Positions 28,162 through 34,453 of a stretch of 34,453 nt of DNA are shown here, piece after piece. A program made the position numbers and the translations under genes. The stretch is from a virus, in IMG/VR virus record IMGVR_UViG_3300010413_000147, positions 1 to 34,453 of that record; one strand, 5' to 3'. How positions within the stretch are numbered: the stretch's first letter is position 1; each line of letters opens with the position of its first letter. The notes below the pieces were generated by a model that ran no database searches, was not told the origin of the DNA, and saw only the letters and a list, made by a program, of their open reading frames with translations.

Positions 28162-29257
28162 TCAGTGGCAGGCCTGGCTTTGCACAAAAGATGGCACAAT
28201 CATCAGGCCCATGGCAGGCTTGAGCTCAATTGATATCAGCTTGAGCTTGGGCAGCATTGGCCACTTTGCCCTTGAGTGGCCCTTTGGCCAGGCTGCTGGG
28301 GATCTGGCCAGCTTGCTCAAGAGAGATAGAAAGGTGCTGATCTTTCGTGTGGTTGAGGGCCACTGGCCCCTCTTGATCTGTGCTGGCTGGCTGAGAAAGT
28401 GGGCAGTGGGCAGCACAGTGGCCACTCTCTCAGGGCCTGATCTGAATGGGCTGGCAGCAAAGAGAGTGGTGGCCTATGAGGCAGGCAGCAGCCAGGCTGA
28501 GCAGGTGGGTGCTGCTGATGATATACTCAAGCAGATTGCCAGAGAGAATCTGGGGGCCAGTGCCACTGATGCTGACAGGGATCTGAGTGCCTTTGGCTTT
28601 TTGGTGGCTGCTGATGCCTCTGGCTGTGTGAGCCAGAGCAGGGGCTTTGCATGGAGAGAAGTGGCCAGGGTGTGGGGGGATCTGGTACAAGCCAGCATTG
28701 AGGATGGTGCAGAGCTCTTGTGGGCCATTGAGCCCATTGGGGCCAGTGCCATGATGCTCAAAACGTGGGCTGGCCAGAGGGCTGATAGGAGTTTCCCACA
28801 TGGTGGGCCAGCCCTAGAATTTTCTGAGGCCAGGGGCAATCTCAGTGGGGCCCAATATATTGAGGATTGGCTTGATGAGCATAATGTGATCTATGTGGGG
28901 GGATCTGGCCAAGAGGATCAGCGCACATGGCTTGAGCTTGAGGGATCCATGGCCACTGATGCCATGGCCAGATCAGAGGCTTTTCACAATGCCTCAAGTT
29001 TGGGCACTGACAGCACAGCCCTCACAGATGCTGGCAATAGCAAGCTGAGCAAGCTGGGCCCCATCAAGAGGCTTGAGGGCACACTCACAGAGAGCCCAGG
29101 CCAGATTTTTGGGATCCATTGGAGAATAGGAGATCTTGTCACAGCCAGCCATCTTGGCAAGGCCCACAAGGTGATTATCAGACAGGTGAGCTTGAGCAAG
29201 AGGGGGCACAGTGCCACATCTGTGCTCTCAAAATTCAGTGTGAGGGCCTCAGCATGA
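28154..29257 (+). CDS. baseplate hub protein (ReqiPepy6 Gp37-like)
   Basis: A 367-residue protein after Dit, the usual place of the tail hub or Tal-type protein. It opens W-Q-A-W-L-C-T-K-D-G-T-I-I with a following I-S-L-S-L-G-S-I-G-H-F-A-L-E-W-P strand set. In the middle are a helix D-D-I-L-K-Q-I-A-R-E-N-L-G-A and S-R-G-F-A-W-R-E-V-A-R-V-W. It ends in beta-strands with G-D-L-V-T-A-S and V-I-I-R-Q-V-S-L-S-K. I recall this arrangement from the ReqiPepy6 Gp37-like hub family. TTG28154, behind AAAGAGAGG, overlaps the Dit stop by eight bases. No enzymatic domain is seen, so puncture or receptor contact is more likely than hydrolysis. Confidence 0.62.
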   Translation: MIDQWQAWLCTKDGTIIRPMAGLSSIDISLSLGSIGHFALEWPFGQAAGDLASLLKRDRKVLIFRVVEGHWPLLICAGWLRKWAVGSTVATLSGPDLNGLAAKRVVAYEAGSSQAEQVGAADDILKQIARENLGASATDADRDLSAFGFLVAADASGCVSQSRGFAWREVARVWGDLVQASIEDGAELLWAIEPIGASAMMLKTWAGQRADRSFPHGGPALEFSEARGNLSGAQYIEDWLDEHNVIYVGGSGQEDQRTWLELEGSMATDAMARSEAFHNASSLGTDSTALTDAGNSKLSKLGPIKRLEGTLTESPGQIFGIHWRIGDLVTASHLGKAHKVIIRQVSLSKRGHSATSVLSKFSVRASA

Positions 29258-29793
29258 GTGAGCAGGATCTGGCATTGGTGAGGATGGCCAGGCAGGTGGA
29301 AAGCCTCACAGCAGAGCTCTGGCATGAGATTGAGAGGATCAAGGATGAGCTTGATGAGCTCAAGGCCATTGAGCAGGGGGCCAGCCTGTATGCTCAAGGG
29401 GCTGAGAGCTTGGGCAGTAATGTGGATCTTACAGATAATAATGAGCAGGATGTGATCACTTTCTCTGATATAGATGTACCCAGGGGGGGGATCCTTGAGC
29501 TCTTTGGGCTCTGTGATTGCACTGCCCTCACATGGAGTGCCACAACAAGTGTATCACTGAGGCTCAAGGCCAGCACAAGCCCAAGCAGTGGGGTGGGCAA
29601 TAGAACAATTTATCCCAATTATAAGACAGATCTGGGCAGACGTGGATGGGCCATTGGTGGCTTTCTTGGGCAATATGCCTCTGGGGCCTCTGGGCTCAGC
29701 CTCACTTTGAGTGGCCAGCTTTGGGACTACACAAAGATGACAATGAGATTTTACGGCACTTGGACAGTGCTGGGATATAAGATCTGGCTCTGA
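29254..29793 (+). CDS. small tail fibre protein
   Basis: A 179-residue protein whose ATG overlaps the hub stop (ATGA). The first 45 residues form an acidic coiled coil (VESLTAELWHEIERIKDELD), suggesting a trimer. The rest is beta-rich with D-I-D-V-P-R-G-G-I-L-E-L-F, an aromatic surface patch, and a final L-G-Y-K-I-W-L. Coiled coil followed by a small beta head is a common design for short fibres at the tail tip. It is the last gene before the strong terminator. A receptor-binding role is likely but not proven. Confidence 0.55.
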   Translation: MSEQDLALVRMARQVESLTAELWHEIERIKDELDELKAIEQGASLYAQGAESLGSNVDLTDNNEQDVITFSDIDVPRGGILELFGLCDCTALTWSATTSVSLRLKASTSPSSGVGNRTIYPNYKTDLGRRGWAIGGFLGQYASGASGLSLTLSGQLWDYTKMTMRFYGTWTVLGYKIWL

Positions 29794-29823
29794 TCCCAGA
29801 GCTTTCTCTTTCTCTCTGTGGTG

Positions 29824-29851
29824 AGCCCCCAGCCTCTGGCTGGGGGCTTTT
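29824..29851 (+). terminator. strong intrinsic terminator after the structural operon
   Basis: AGCCCCCAGCC (29824-29834) pairs perfectly with GGCTGGGGGCT (29838-29848) around TCT, and the run of T at 29848-29851 completes an intrinsic terminator, the last stem T being shared. It is placed 30 bases after the fibre stop, with no other gene between. It is the best terminator in the window and separates late genes from the P4 operon. Confidence 0.85.
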
Positions 29852-29855
29852 GCAT

Positions 29856-29912
29856 GGGCCTAGTACCCCATCAGCCCTGGGGCCTAGTACCATGGTACTA
29901 TTGTGCCACAAT
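29856..29912. promoter_or_regulatory. GTAC-palindrome operator cluster
   Basis: GGGCCTAGTACC occurs twice (29856-29867, 29880-29891; 24 bp apart). The second copy runs into a perfect 16-bp palindrome TAGTACCATGGTACTA (29885-29900). A second palindrome, ATTGTG-C-CACAAT (29900-29912), overlaps the P4 -35. GTAC and CTAG words are rare elsewhere in the window, so these look selected. A dimeric repressor or activator is implied; the ribbon-helix-helix protein encoded at 169-405 is one candidate because P1 also carries GGTAC. Confidence 0.7.
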
Positions 29913-29929
29913 GGCAGACGTGGTACAAT
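29901..29929 (+). promoter_or_regulatory. sigma-70-type promoter P4
   Basis: TTGTGC (29901-29906), a 17-bp spacer and TACAAT (29924-29929). The -10 and its flank GTGGTACAAT are identical to those of P1. The -35 is weak and lies inside an inverted repeat, so transcription is probably regulated. The leader (about 29936-30000) contains GTGGGGC (29936-29942) paired with GCCCCAC (29949-29955). Confidence 0.65.
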
Positions 29930-30000
29930 ACGGGTGTGGGGCAGAGGGGCCCCACAAGCCAGAGAGAGTGGCCAAGAGGCCAGAAAGGTGAGAGAGGATC

Positions 30001-32295
30001 ATGAGTGAGAGCAAGAGCAAGGCCAATACAATTGAGAGCCAGGCAGTGAGTGGCAAGGCAGCCAGTGTGCTGCCTCTTTTGGGTGAGAGGGATGTGATTG
30101 GGCTGAGCAGGCTGGGCCCAGAGGATCAGATCCCCAGCTTTTATGTGGACAAGCTGAGGGCTCTGGGTGTGAGCATGGCTGATGAGGATTGGGATGAGCT
30201 CTGTGCTGAGTGCCTGGCTGCTGTGAGGGCTGAGGCCATTGCTGAGCACAGGCAGGCAATGAGAGAGACAGGGCAGCAGGCCAGGGCTCTGCTTGAGTGG
30301 GATCACCCAGAGGCTGGGCAGGTGATCAGCCCTCTGATCAATTGGATGGGTGGCAATCCTGTGGTGGTCTATAATGGGCAGGCCTGGGTGATCCCAGCCT
30401 CTGAGGTGGTGGTGGTGGATGAGGGGGGCTTGCTCAAGGCCAGGCTGCTGGCCAAGCTCAGTGCCCAGCCTGTGGATCCCTGTGATGCTTGCAGCAAGCC
30501 TGAGTGTGATGGGTGTGAGCCTGAGCTTGGGCTTGATGGCTTTGATGAGCAGGCTGCTGCTGAGGCAGAGGCTGAGAGCAGGCTTGAGAGGCACAGAGAG
30601 CTCAGGGCCCAGGATGAGGCTGCTGAGGCAGAGGCCCAGGTGGCCAGGGTGGTGGCTGGGGCCAGCATCATGCCCAGCAGGCCTGTGGGGATTGAGGATC
30701 TTGAGGCCAAAGAGGCTGCTGCCCTCAAGGCAGTGGGTGAGGCTCTTGAGAGCAAGCAGCACTGTGATGGGTGTGAGGCAGCATCTTGCACAGGCTGTGT
30801 GGTGAGTGAGGCTGAGAAAAGGCTGGCAAGGATCCAGTGCCAGCTTGAGGCTGAGATTGAGGGCAGTATTGAGGCCCAGAGATTGAGGGATGAGAGGCTT
30901 GAGAGGCTGGCTTATGAGGTGAGTGATTATGAGTGCCCTGATTGTGGCAAAGTGCTCAGTGAGCTTGAGTGCCAGATGCACTCTGAGCACTGCCCTGGGC
31001 CTGAGCAGGATGAGCCAGATGTGGCCCACAGCCTCAAGGCCTCTGGCTTTGATGAGTTTGTGGATGGGCTTGAGGCCCAGGTGGCTGATGGCAAGTGGGC
31101 AATCAGAGAGGCCCTGATGCAAGCTGGGGGCTGGGGCTGGGGTGTGGGTGTGAGGGCTGAGAAAGCCAGGGCAGAGAGAGAGGGCTGTGAGGCCTTTGTG
31201 GCCCAGGCCAGGCTTGAGCTTGATGAGCAGCAGGTGGCTGAGATTGGGCCCAGGGGCATGCAAGCCCTCAAGAGGCTGATGCCAGCCCTGGCCCAGGATG
31301 AGCCTGGCAGCATTGAGGGCTGGGCAGGTGGTGAGGCAGAGGCAGTGGATCAGGCTCTGGGCTGGCTTGAGCAGGCATGGGCTGGGGCTGTGCCCATGGG
31401 CAAGGCCATCAGCAAGGCCATCACTTGGATCACCACTGCTCAAAAGGCTGCCCCTGAGCCCAAAGAGCCCAGCCCCTGGGATGGCAAAGATCATGATGAG
31501 ATTGCTGAGGCTGCCTGTGAGGCCCTTGATTGGCTTGAGTTTCTGGCAGCACTTGAGGGCCCCAGGTTTGGGGCTGGGGGCCACAAAGCCATCAAGAGGC
31601 TGAGGCTGGCCCTGGGCTTTCTGCTGCCAGAGAGCATTGATGAGCAGATCAAGGCTGCCCCCATCAATCAGCCAGAGAGTGTGGATCCCATCTTGATGGC
31701 CAATGCTCTCACTGATGTGAGAGTGGGCCTGGGTGATGCCTCTCTGCCCCCAATGGAGAGAGAGAGGATTGCAGTGGCCAGGCTGGGTGAGCTTGAGAAA
31801 ATGTTGGGCAAGTGGGGTGGCAATGCTGGCCCCAAGCCCCTCTTGGATCACTATGGGGCCATTGAGCTTGCAGCCTATACTCTGGCCCCCAGCAATCCTG
31901 TGCCTGATTATGAGGCCAGGGTGAGGGCCTTTGATGTGATGGCTGGCCAGCTTGGCTGGGCCAATTGGGATGAGGCAAGCAGCATGGGTGATCCTGATGC
32001 TGCCAAGGGCTCTGATGTAGTGGCCAGCTTGCCCATAGCCCTGGCCCAAGAGCTCAAGTGCTTGGATCTGAGCATGCAAGAGCTCAGGCACATCTTTCTC
32101 ATCAAGGCTGAGCAGCCTGAGCTTTTCTGCCAGAGAGAGGCTATGGGGGTGGGGCACATTGTGAGAGAGGCCAGGAATGAGGCCAGGCACATGCTCACAG
32201 AGTATGGGTGGCAGCTTTTGGCCCAGAGGATCCAGATTGGTGATGATCTGCCTGAGAGCTATGAGGCAGACACAGAGCAGGCCCTGGCCTTTTGA
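30001..32295 (+). CDS. large cysteine-cluster protein, 764 aa, unknown
   Basis: First gene of the P4 operon; ATG30001 follows AGAGAGGATC. It has three small zinc sites. Two are knuckles of related pattern: C-D-A-C-x4-C-D-x-C (Cys 161, 164, 169, 172) and C-D-G-C-x4-C-T-G-C (255, 258, 263, 266). The third is a C2HC finger, C-P-D-C-G-x10-H-x3-C (312, 315, 327, 331). Between them run acidic coiled-coil helices (185-300). The C-terminal 400 residues are helical with W-rich patches, no Walker motif and no nuclease motif. I find no CpG in its 2.3 kb. It may be a DNA- or RNA-binding regulator, or an early host-takeover protein. No family is recognised. Confidence 0.7.
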   Translation: MSESKSKANTIESQAVSGKAASVLPLLGERDVIGLSRLGPEDQIPSFYVDKLRALGVSMADEDWDELCAECLAAVRAEAIAEHRQAMRETGQQARALLEWDHPEAGQVISPLINWMGGNPVVVYNGQAWVIPASEVVVVDEGGLLKARLLAKLSAQPVDPCDACSKPECDGCEPELGLDGFDEQAAAEAEAESRLERHRELRAQDEAAEAEAQVARVVAGASIMPSRPVGIEDLEAKEAAALKAVGEALESKQHCDGCEAASCTGCVVSEAEKRLARIQCQLEAEIEGSIEAQRLRDERLERLAYEVSDYECPDCGKVLSELECQMHSEHCPGPEQDEPDVAHSLKASGFDEFVDGLEAQVADGKWAIREALMQAGGWGWGVGVRAEKARAEREGCEAFVAQARLELDEQQVAEIGPRGMQALKRLMPALAQDEPGSIEGWAGGEAEAVDQALGWLEQAWAGAVPMGKAISKAITWITTAQKAAPEPKEPSPWDGKDHDEIAEAACEALDWLEFLAALEGPRFGAGGHKAIKRLRLALGFLLPESIDEQIKAAPINQPESVDPILMANALTDVRVGLGDASLPPMERERIAVARLGELEKMLGKWGGNAGPKPLLDHYGAIELAAYTLAPSNPVPDYEARVRAFDVMAGQLGWANWDEASSMGDPDAAKGSDVVASLPIALAQELKCLDLSMQELRHIFLIKAEQPELFCQREAMGVGHIVREARNEARHMLTEYGWQLLAQRIQIGDDLPESYEADTEQALAF

Positions 32296-32309
32296 GAGCC
32301 AGGCACATG

Positions 32310-32336
32310 GGGGCCAGGGCCCAGAGCCCTGGCCCC
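32310..32336 (+). other. perfect 11-bp RNA hairpin between genes
   Basis: GGGGCCAGGGC (32310-32320) pairs with GCCCTGGCCCC (32326-32336) over a CCAGA loop. The AGAAAGGTGAGAGGTGAGGG ribosome-binding tract of the next gene follows directly. There is no T-run, so it is unlikely to end transcription. Confidence 0.6.
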
Positions 32337-32356
32337 AGAAAGGTGAGAGGTGAGGG

Positions 32357-32602
32357 ATGGCACACAGGGTGGTGAGGCATGGTGAGGCAGAGATCAAGGT
32401 GAGGCTGAGCCCTGGCTTTGCCCTGGCTGATCAATATGAGCTCAGGGCTGGGCTTTTCTTTCTGCTTGGGCTTGTGCCTCACAGCATGACAGGGGCTGAG
32501 ATTGATGAGGCCTGGCAGCAGGCCAAGAGAAAGGCAGGGCTGGGGGCCTATCCCAGCCATCAGAGTGGGGCAGAGCCCCAGAAAGGTGAGAGAGGATCAT
32601 GA
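32357..32602 (+). CDS. hypothetical protein, 81 aa
   Basis: Not recognised. It starts with a basic strand-like A-H-R-V-V-R-H-G-E-A-E-I-K-V-R-L and a central hydrophobic helix (L-R-A-G-L-F-F-L-L-G-L-V-P). It ends in a helical, basic tail (D-E-A-W-Q-Q-A-K-R-K-A-G-L-G-A-Y). The hydrophobic helix is short for a membrane span. It is coupled by an ATGA overlap to the next gene. Confidence 0.58.
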   Translation: MAHRVVRHGEAEIKVRLSPGFALADQYELRAGLFFLLGLVPHSMTGAEIDEAWQQAKRKAGLGAYPSHQSGAEPQKGERGS

Positions 32603-33324
32603 GTGAGCAGAGCTTTGAGGTGGTGACTTTGAGAGAGAAAGCCAGGGGGTGTGGCTTTCGCAGGGCAGGCCCCAGAGGTGTGGGGATCTACATGATGGGC
32701 CCAGGGGGCACAAGTGCTTGTGAGAGGCTGCCCATGCCTCTCACAGTGTGCCCATGCTGTGGGCAGGGCATCAAGTTTGCCAGGGCTTTCACTTGGATTG
32801 AGCCAGGCAAGCTCTTTGCCCCTCACATTGAGCCAGTGTGCATCAAGCTGGGGCCCAGGGATGAGGCTGCTGATCAGGCCCTCTGGGGCAAGTATGCTGA
32901 TCACAATCACAATCTGTGCCCCATGTGCAATGCTGAGCAGATTGCTGGGGATAGGGCTGGCCTCTTGTGGATTGGGGGCAAGAATTATACCCCAGAGGCT
33001 TTCAAAAGAGAGGCAGCAATGATGGGCATCAGTAGACGATTGCCCAACATCCCCAGGGGCTTTGAGGTGGGCAAGCATATCATATACTTGGCCCACAAGC
33101 AGGCTTGCTGGCCAGAGGGCTGGCCTCACTGTGCCCCTGATGCCAAGAGCAGGCCTGGCATCTTTTATGCTTTCAGGCCCAGCCATGTGGATCTTGTGAT
33201 TGATGATCCTGATGAGATCCCAGAGACAGCACTCAGGCTCAAAGAGAGGCTTGGGGATGTGGCCAGGCTTGTGAAAGTGATCCCAGATCAAGAGCAGCAG
33301 GCTGAGCTCTTTGGGGCTGGGTGA
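32599..33324 (+). CDS. conserved phage zinc-motif protein, 241 aa
   Basis: A protein I recall as widespread but uncharacterised in phages. The signature begins R-G-V-G-I-Y-M-M-G-P-G-G. It continues with C-P-C-C-G-Q-G-I-K-F-A-R-A-F-T-W-I, then N-L-C-P-M-C-N, L-L-W-I-G-G-K-N-Y-T and M-G-I-S-R-R-L-P. The end has R-P-G-I-F-Y-A-F-R-P. Two C-x2-C pairs about 55 residues apart probably bind zinc. It is soluble, with no nuclease motif. The rest has D-D-P-D-E-I-P and an acidic end. It is coupled on its 5' side and followed by a hairpin. A role in early regulation or host takeover is possible; no activity is known to me. Confidence 0.6.
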   Translation: MSEQSFEVVTLREKARGCGFRRAGPRGVGIYMMGPGGTSACERLPMPLTVCPCCGQGIKFARAFTWIEPGKLFAPHIEPVCIKLGPRDEAADQALWGKYADHNHNLCPMCNAEQIAGDRAGLLWIGGKNYTPEAFKREAAMMGISRRLPNIPRGFEVGKHIIYLAHKQACWPEGWPHCAPDAKSRPGIFYAFRPSHVDLVIDDPDEIPETALRLKERLGDVARLVKVIPDQEQQAELFGAG

Positions 33325-33332
33325 GCAATCGG

Positions 33333-33360
33333 TGGGGGCAGGGCTCAGGCTCTGCCCCCA
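33333..33360 (+). other. 12-bp RNA hairpin before a ribosome-binding site
   Basis: TGGGGGCAGGGC (33333-33344) pairs with GCTCTGCCCCCA (33349-33360), one G-T wobble, over a TCAG loop. The AGAGAGG of the next gene starts at the last base of the stem. No T-run follows. It matches the placement of the hairpins at 6736 and 32310. Confidence 0.6.
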
Positions 33361-33375
33361 GAGAGGATGGGTGTG

Positions 33376-33654
33376 ATGAGCAAGGTGGTGGGCTTTGTGC
33401 TCAGGGATCCTTTGGGCAGGCAGCCAGAGCAGCCAGTGCCAGAGAGCCTGAGCTTGAGGGCCAGGCTGGCTGATGGCACAATCATAGATATGGGCATGGT
33501 GAGGGATGGCACAGCCATTGAGGTGAGGCTGCTGCCTGGCAGTGGCCAGTATATTGGCTTTGTGGATCTGGCCATCTTTCCACAGGTGAGCAATGTGGTG
33601 CTGATCAAGGCTGTGCCCACAGAGCTTGAGAAAGGTGCAAAGGTGAGGCAATGA
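33376..33654 (+). CDS. hypothetical protein, 92 aa
   Basis: ATG33376 (MSKVV) is preferred to ATG33367 because AGAGAGG (33360-33366) is then nine bases away. It is beta-rich and small: K-V-V-G-F-V-L-R-D-P, L-S-L-R-A-R-L-A-D-G-T-I-I-D-M-G, G-T-A-I-E-V-R-L-L-P, Y-I-G-F-V-D-L-A-I-F-P. This may be a six-stranded barrel or OB-like fold. No catalytic residues or cysteines. It is coupled to the next gene through an ATGA overlap. Confidence 0.58.
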   Translation: MSKVVGFVLRDPLGRQPEQPVPESLSLRARLADGTIIDMGMVRDGTAIEVRLLPGSGQYIGFVDLAIFPQVSNVVLIKAVPTELEKGAKVRQ

Positions 33655-34289
33655 GTGAGAAAAGCATGGTGATGGGGGATCCTGGCACAGCCCAGCCCAT
33701 TGGGCTGGGGGTGGTGGCCCAGAGGCCCAATTTTGTGGATGGGGATGAGCAAGGCTGGGATGGGCTCAGAGAGGCATTGGCTGGGCTCAAAGAGAGCATT
33801 GAGCTCAGGCCAGTGCCCATGGCCCCAGCAAAGAGATCAAGGGGCTGGGCTGGGTGGCAAAGTGGCGACAGCAGCATGATCCTGCTTGAGAGGATCTTTG
33901 GGGGCTGGCTGATCCTCTTGTGGAAAGGCCACAGCACATGGATCACAGGCCTCACCAATGATGAGCTTGAGAGGCTCATCACTGAGGGCCCAGATCCTGA
34001 GCTCATGGCCTCTGTGGCCACAGAGGATGAGGCCAGGGCCAAGCAGGGCTTTGAGTTTGGGCCTTGCCCATTTTGCAGACGTAACACAGCCAGGGGCAAG
34101 AGCAGGATGATCAAGGGCACTCTCTGCCATTGGGTTGAGTGTGAGCACTGTGGGGCCATTGGGCCAGCCAGCAGGGATGAGAGAGCAGCCCTTGAGCAGT
34201 GGAATTGTGCATATAGGCCAAAGCTCTCAATGCTCAATCTGATGGCCTCTGTGGCTGTGAAAGGTGAGGGGGATGGCCAAGATCACTGA
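33651..34289 (+). CDS. Lar-like restriction alleviation protein
   Basis: A 212-residue protein. Its C-terminal part (136-186) has the Lar-type zinc ribbon: G-P-C-P-F-C (139/142), then V-E-C-E-H-C-G-A-I-G-P (164/167) and E-Q-W-N-C-A (W184, N185). Lar-family proteins modulate host type I restriction and protect incoming DNA. The N-terminal 130 residues are extra: an acidic region, a strand set (W-L-I-L-L-W-K-G-H-S-T-W) and an acidic helix. Standard Lar proteins are about 60-100 residues, so this is an extended version. It is coupled to the preceding gene and overlaps the next by 17 bases. Assignment to the fold is good; the activity is inferred. Confidence 0.65.
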   Translation: MSEKSMVMGDPGTAQPIGLGVVAQRPNFVDGDEQGWDGLREALAGLKESIELRPVPMAPAKRSRGWAGWQSGDSSMILLERIFGGWLILLWKGHSTWITGLTNDELERLITEGPDPELMASVATEDEARAKQGFEFGPCPFCRRNTARGKSRMIKGTLCHWVECEHCGAIGPASRDERAALEQWNCAYRPKLSMLNLMASVAVKGEGDGQDH

Positions 34290-34453
34290 GTATCTGAGAG
34301 AGAGAGTGCTTGAGAGCCTGAGAGAGCAGGTGGCTGAGGGATGGCAGCCCCTTGAGGGGGCCCCCAATCCCATGCCAGAGCCTTGCCCTTTCTGCCAGAG
34401 GCCTGATGTGATAGTGGTGGCCAGGCCTCTCAATTATGATGAGCATGCCACTG
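34273..34453 (+). CDS. second CPFC zinc-motif protein (Lar-like), 3'-truncated by the window
   Basis: ATG34273 with AAGGTGAGGGGG in front; open through the window end, so only 60 residues are seen. A helical start (KITEYLRERVLESLREQVAEGW) is followed by P-E-P-C-P-F-C-Q-R-P-D-V-I-V-V-A-R, the first half of a Lar-like ribbon (the second C-x2-C would lie beyond the window). It overlaps the preceding Lar-like gene by 17 bases. Two such proteins in tandem suggest more than one restriction target. Completion needs the next bases. Confidence 0.6.
   Translation, partial: MAKITEYLRERVLESLREQVAEGWQPLEGAPNPMPEPCPFCQRPDVIVVARPLNYDEHAT

Noticed and set aside
30001-32295. Anti-phage defence or retron gene
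   Set aside because: No reverse transcriptase, nuclease, ATPase or NAD-hydrolase motif is visible; only zinc sites and helices.
29884-32397. An 837-codon open frame on the minus strand across the cysteine-cluster gene
   Set aside because: Its codons are the reverse of a well-formed + gene, it has no ribosome-binding site, and the genome's avoidance of TTA/CTA removes antisense stops, so long shadow frames are expected.
1-34453. Reassigned stop codons
   Set aside because: TGA ends nearly all genes at sensible overlaps with downstream starts, and TAG endings also fit, so the standard bacterial code suffices.

Overview
This window is a 34.5-kb piece of a double-stranded DNA tailed bacteriophage (or a prophage/metagenomic contig of one). 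Every recognisable gene is on the + strand and most neighbours overlap by 4 to about 50 bases, so the window reads as a few long operons. The structural set (HK97-type capsid, gp10-like neck protein, tail tube, frameshifted tail chaperone, tape measure, Dit, hub, no sheath) indicates a long, non-contractile tail: a siphovirus morphotype. The host is bacterial (sigma-70-like promoters, Shine-Dalgarno sites) but cannot be named. No integrase, DNA polymerase, helicase or tRNA gene is visible.

The strongest global signal is composition. The DNA is GC-rich, yet CpG is nearly absent (roughly 80 by eye where some thousands would be expected), CGN arginine codons are almost unused, TpG/CpA look inflated, GATC is over-represented, and no gene ends in TAA.

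Layout. (1) 1-3770: promoter, ribbon-helix-helix regulator, a possible single-strand annealing (RecT-like) protein, then small unknown zinc-motif proteins. (2) 3775-8287: second promoter, a replication initiator (winged-helix N-terminus, DnaA-domain-I-like C-terminus) with CpG-containing iterons inside its gene, a permuted N4/N6-type DNA methyltransferase, a small membrane protein, an Ig-like protein, a possible secreted barrel protein and a MazG-like protein. (3) 8288-9191: a perfect consensus promoter, a 30-residue hydrophobic peptide, a holin-like protein and a membrane coiled-coil protein. (4) 9256-17679: terminase small and large subunits, portal-MuF fusion, two tandem sigma-region-4-like proteins, gp10-like protein, protease-capsid fusion with an internal start for the free capsid protein, and a decoration-like head protein. 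(5) 17774-19032: a complete-looking PAPS-dependent sulfotransferase and a companion gene. (6) 19029-29793: a 13-repeat protein, connector, tail terminator, tail tube, chaperone with a -1 frameshift, tape measure, a Dit carrying a seven-bladed beta-propeller, hub and small fibre, closed by a strong terminator. (7) 29856-34453: a palindrome-rich operator/promoter and a new operon of cysteine-rich proteins, ending in a Lar-like restriction-alleviation protein and the start of a second CPFC protein.

Reading of the whole. The replication and DNA-modification genes sit upstream of the late lysis, packaging and morphogenesis operon. The operon after the terminator looks early or regulatory. The CpG-poor genome, the methyltransferase and the Lar-like protein may together reflect pressure from host restriction; that link is inference. 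The most unusual elements are the CpG depletion, the sulfotransferase inside the head-tail operon, the propeller-bearing Dit, the initiator-embedded iterons and the 764-residue zinc-knuckle protein.
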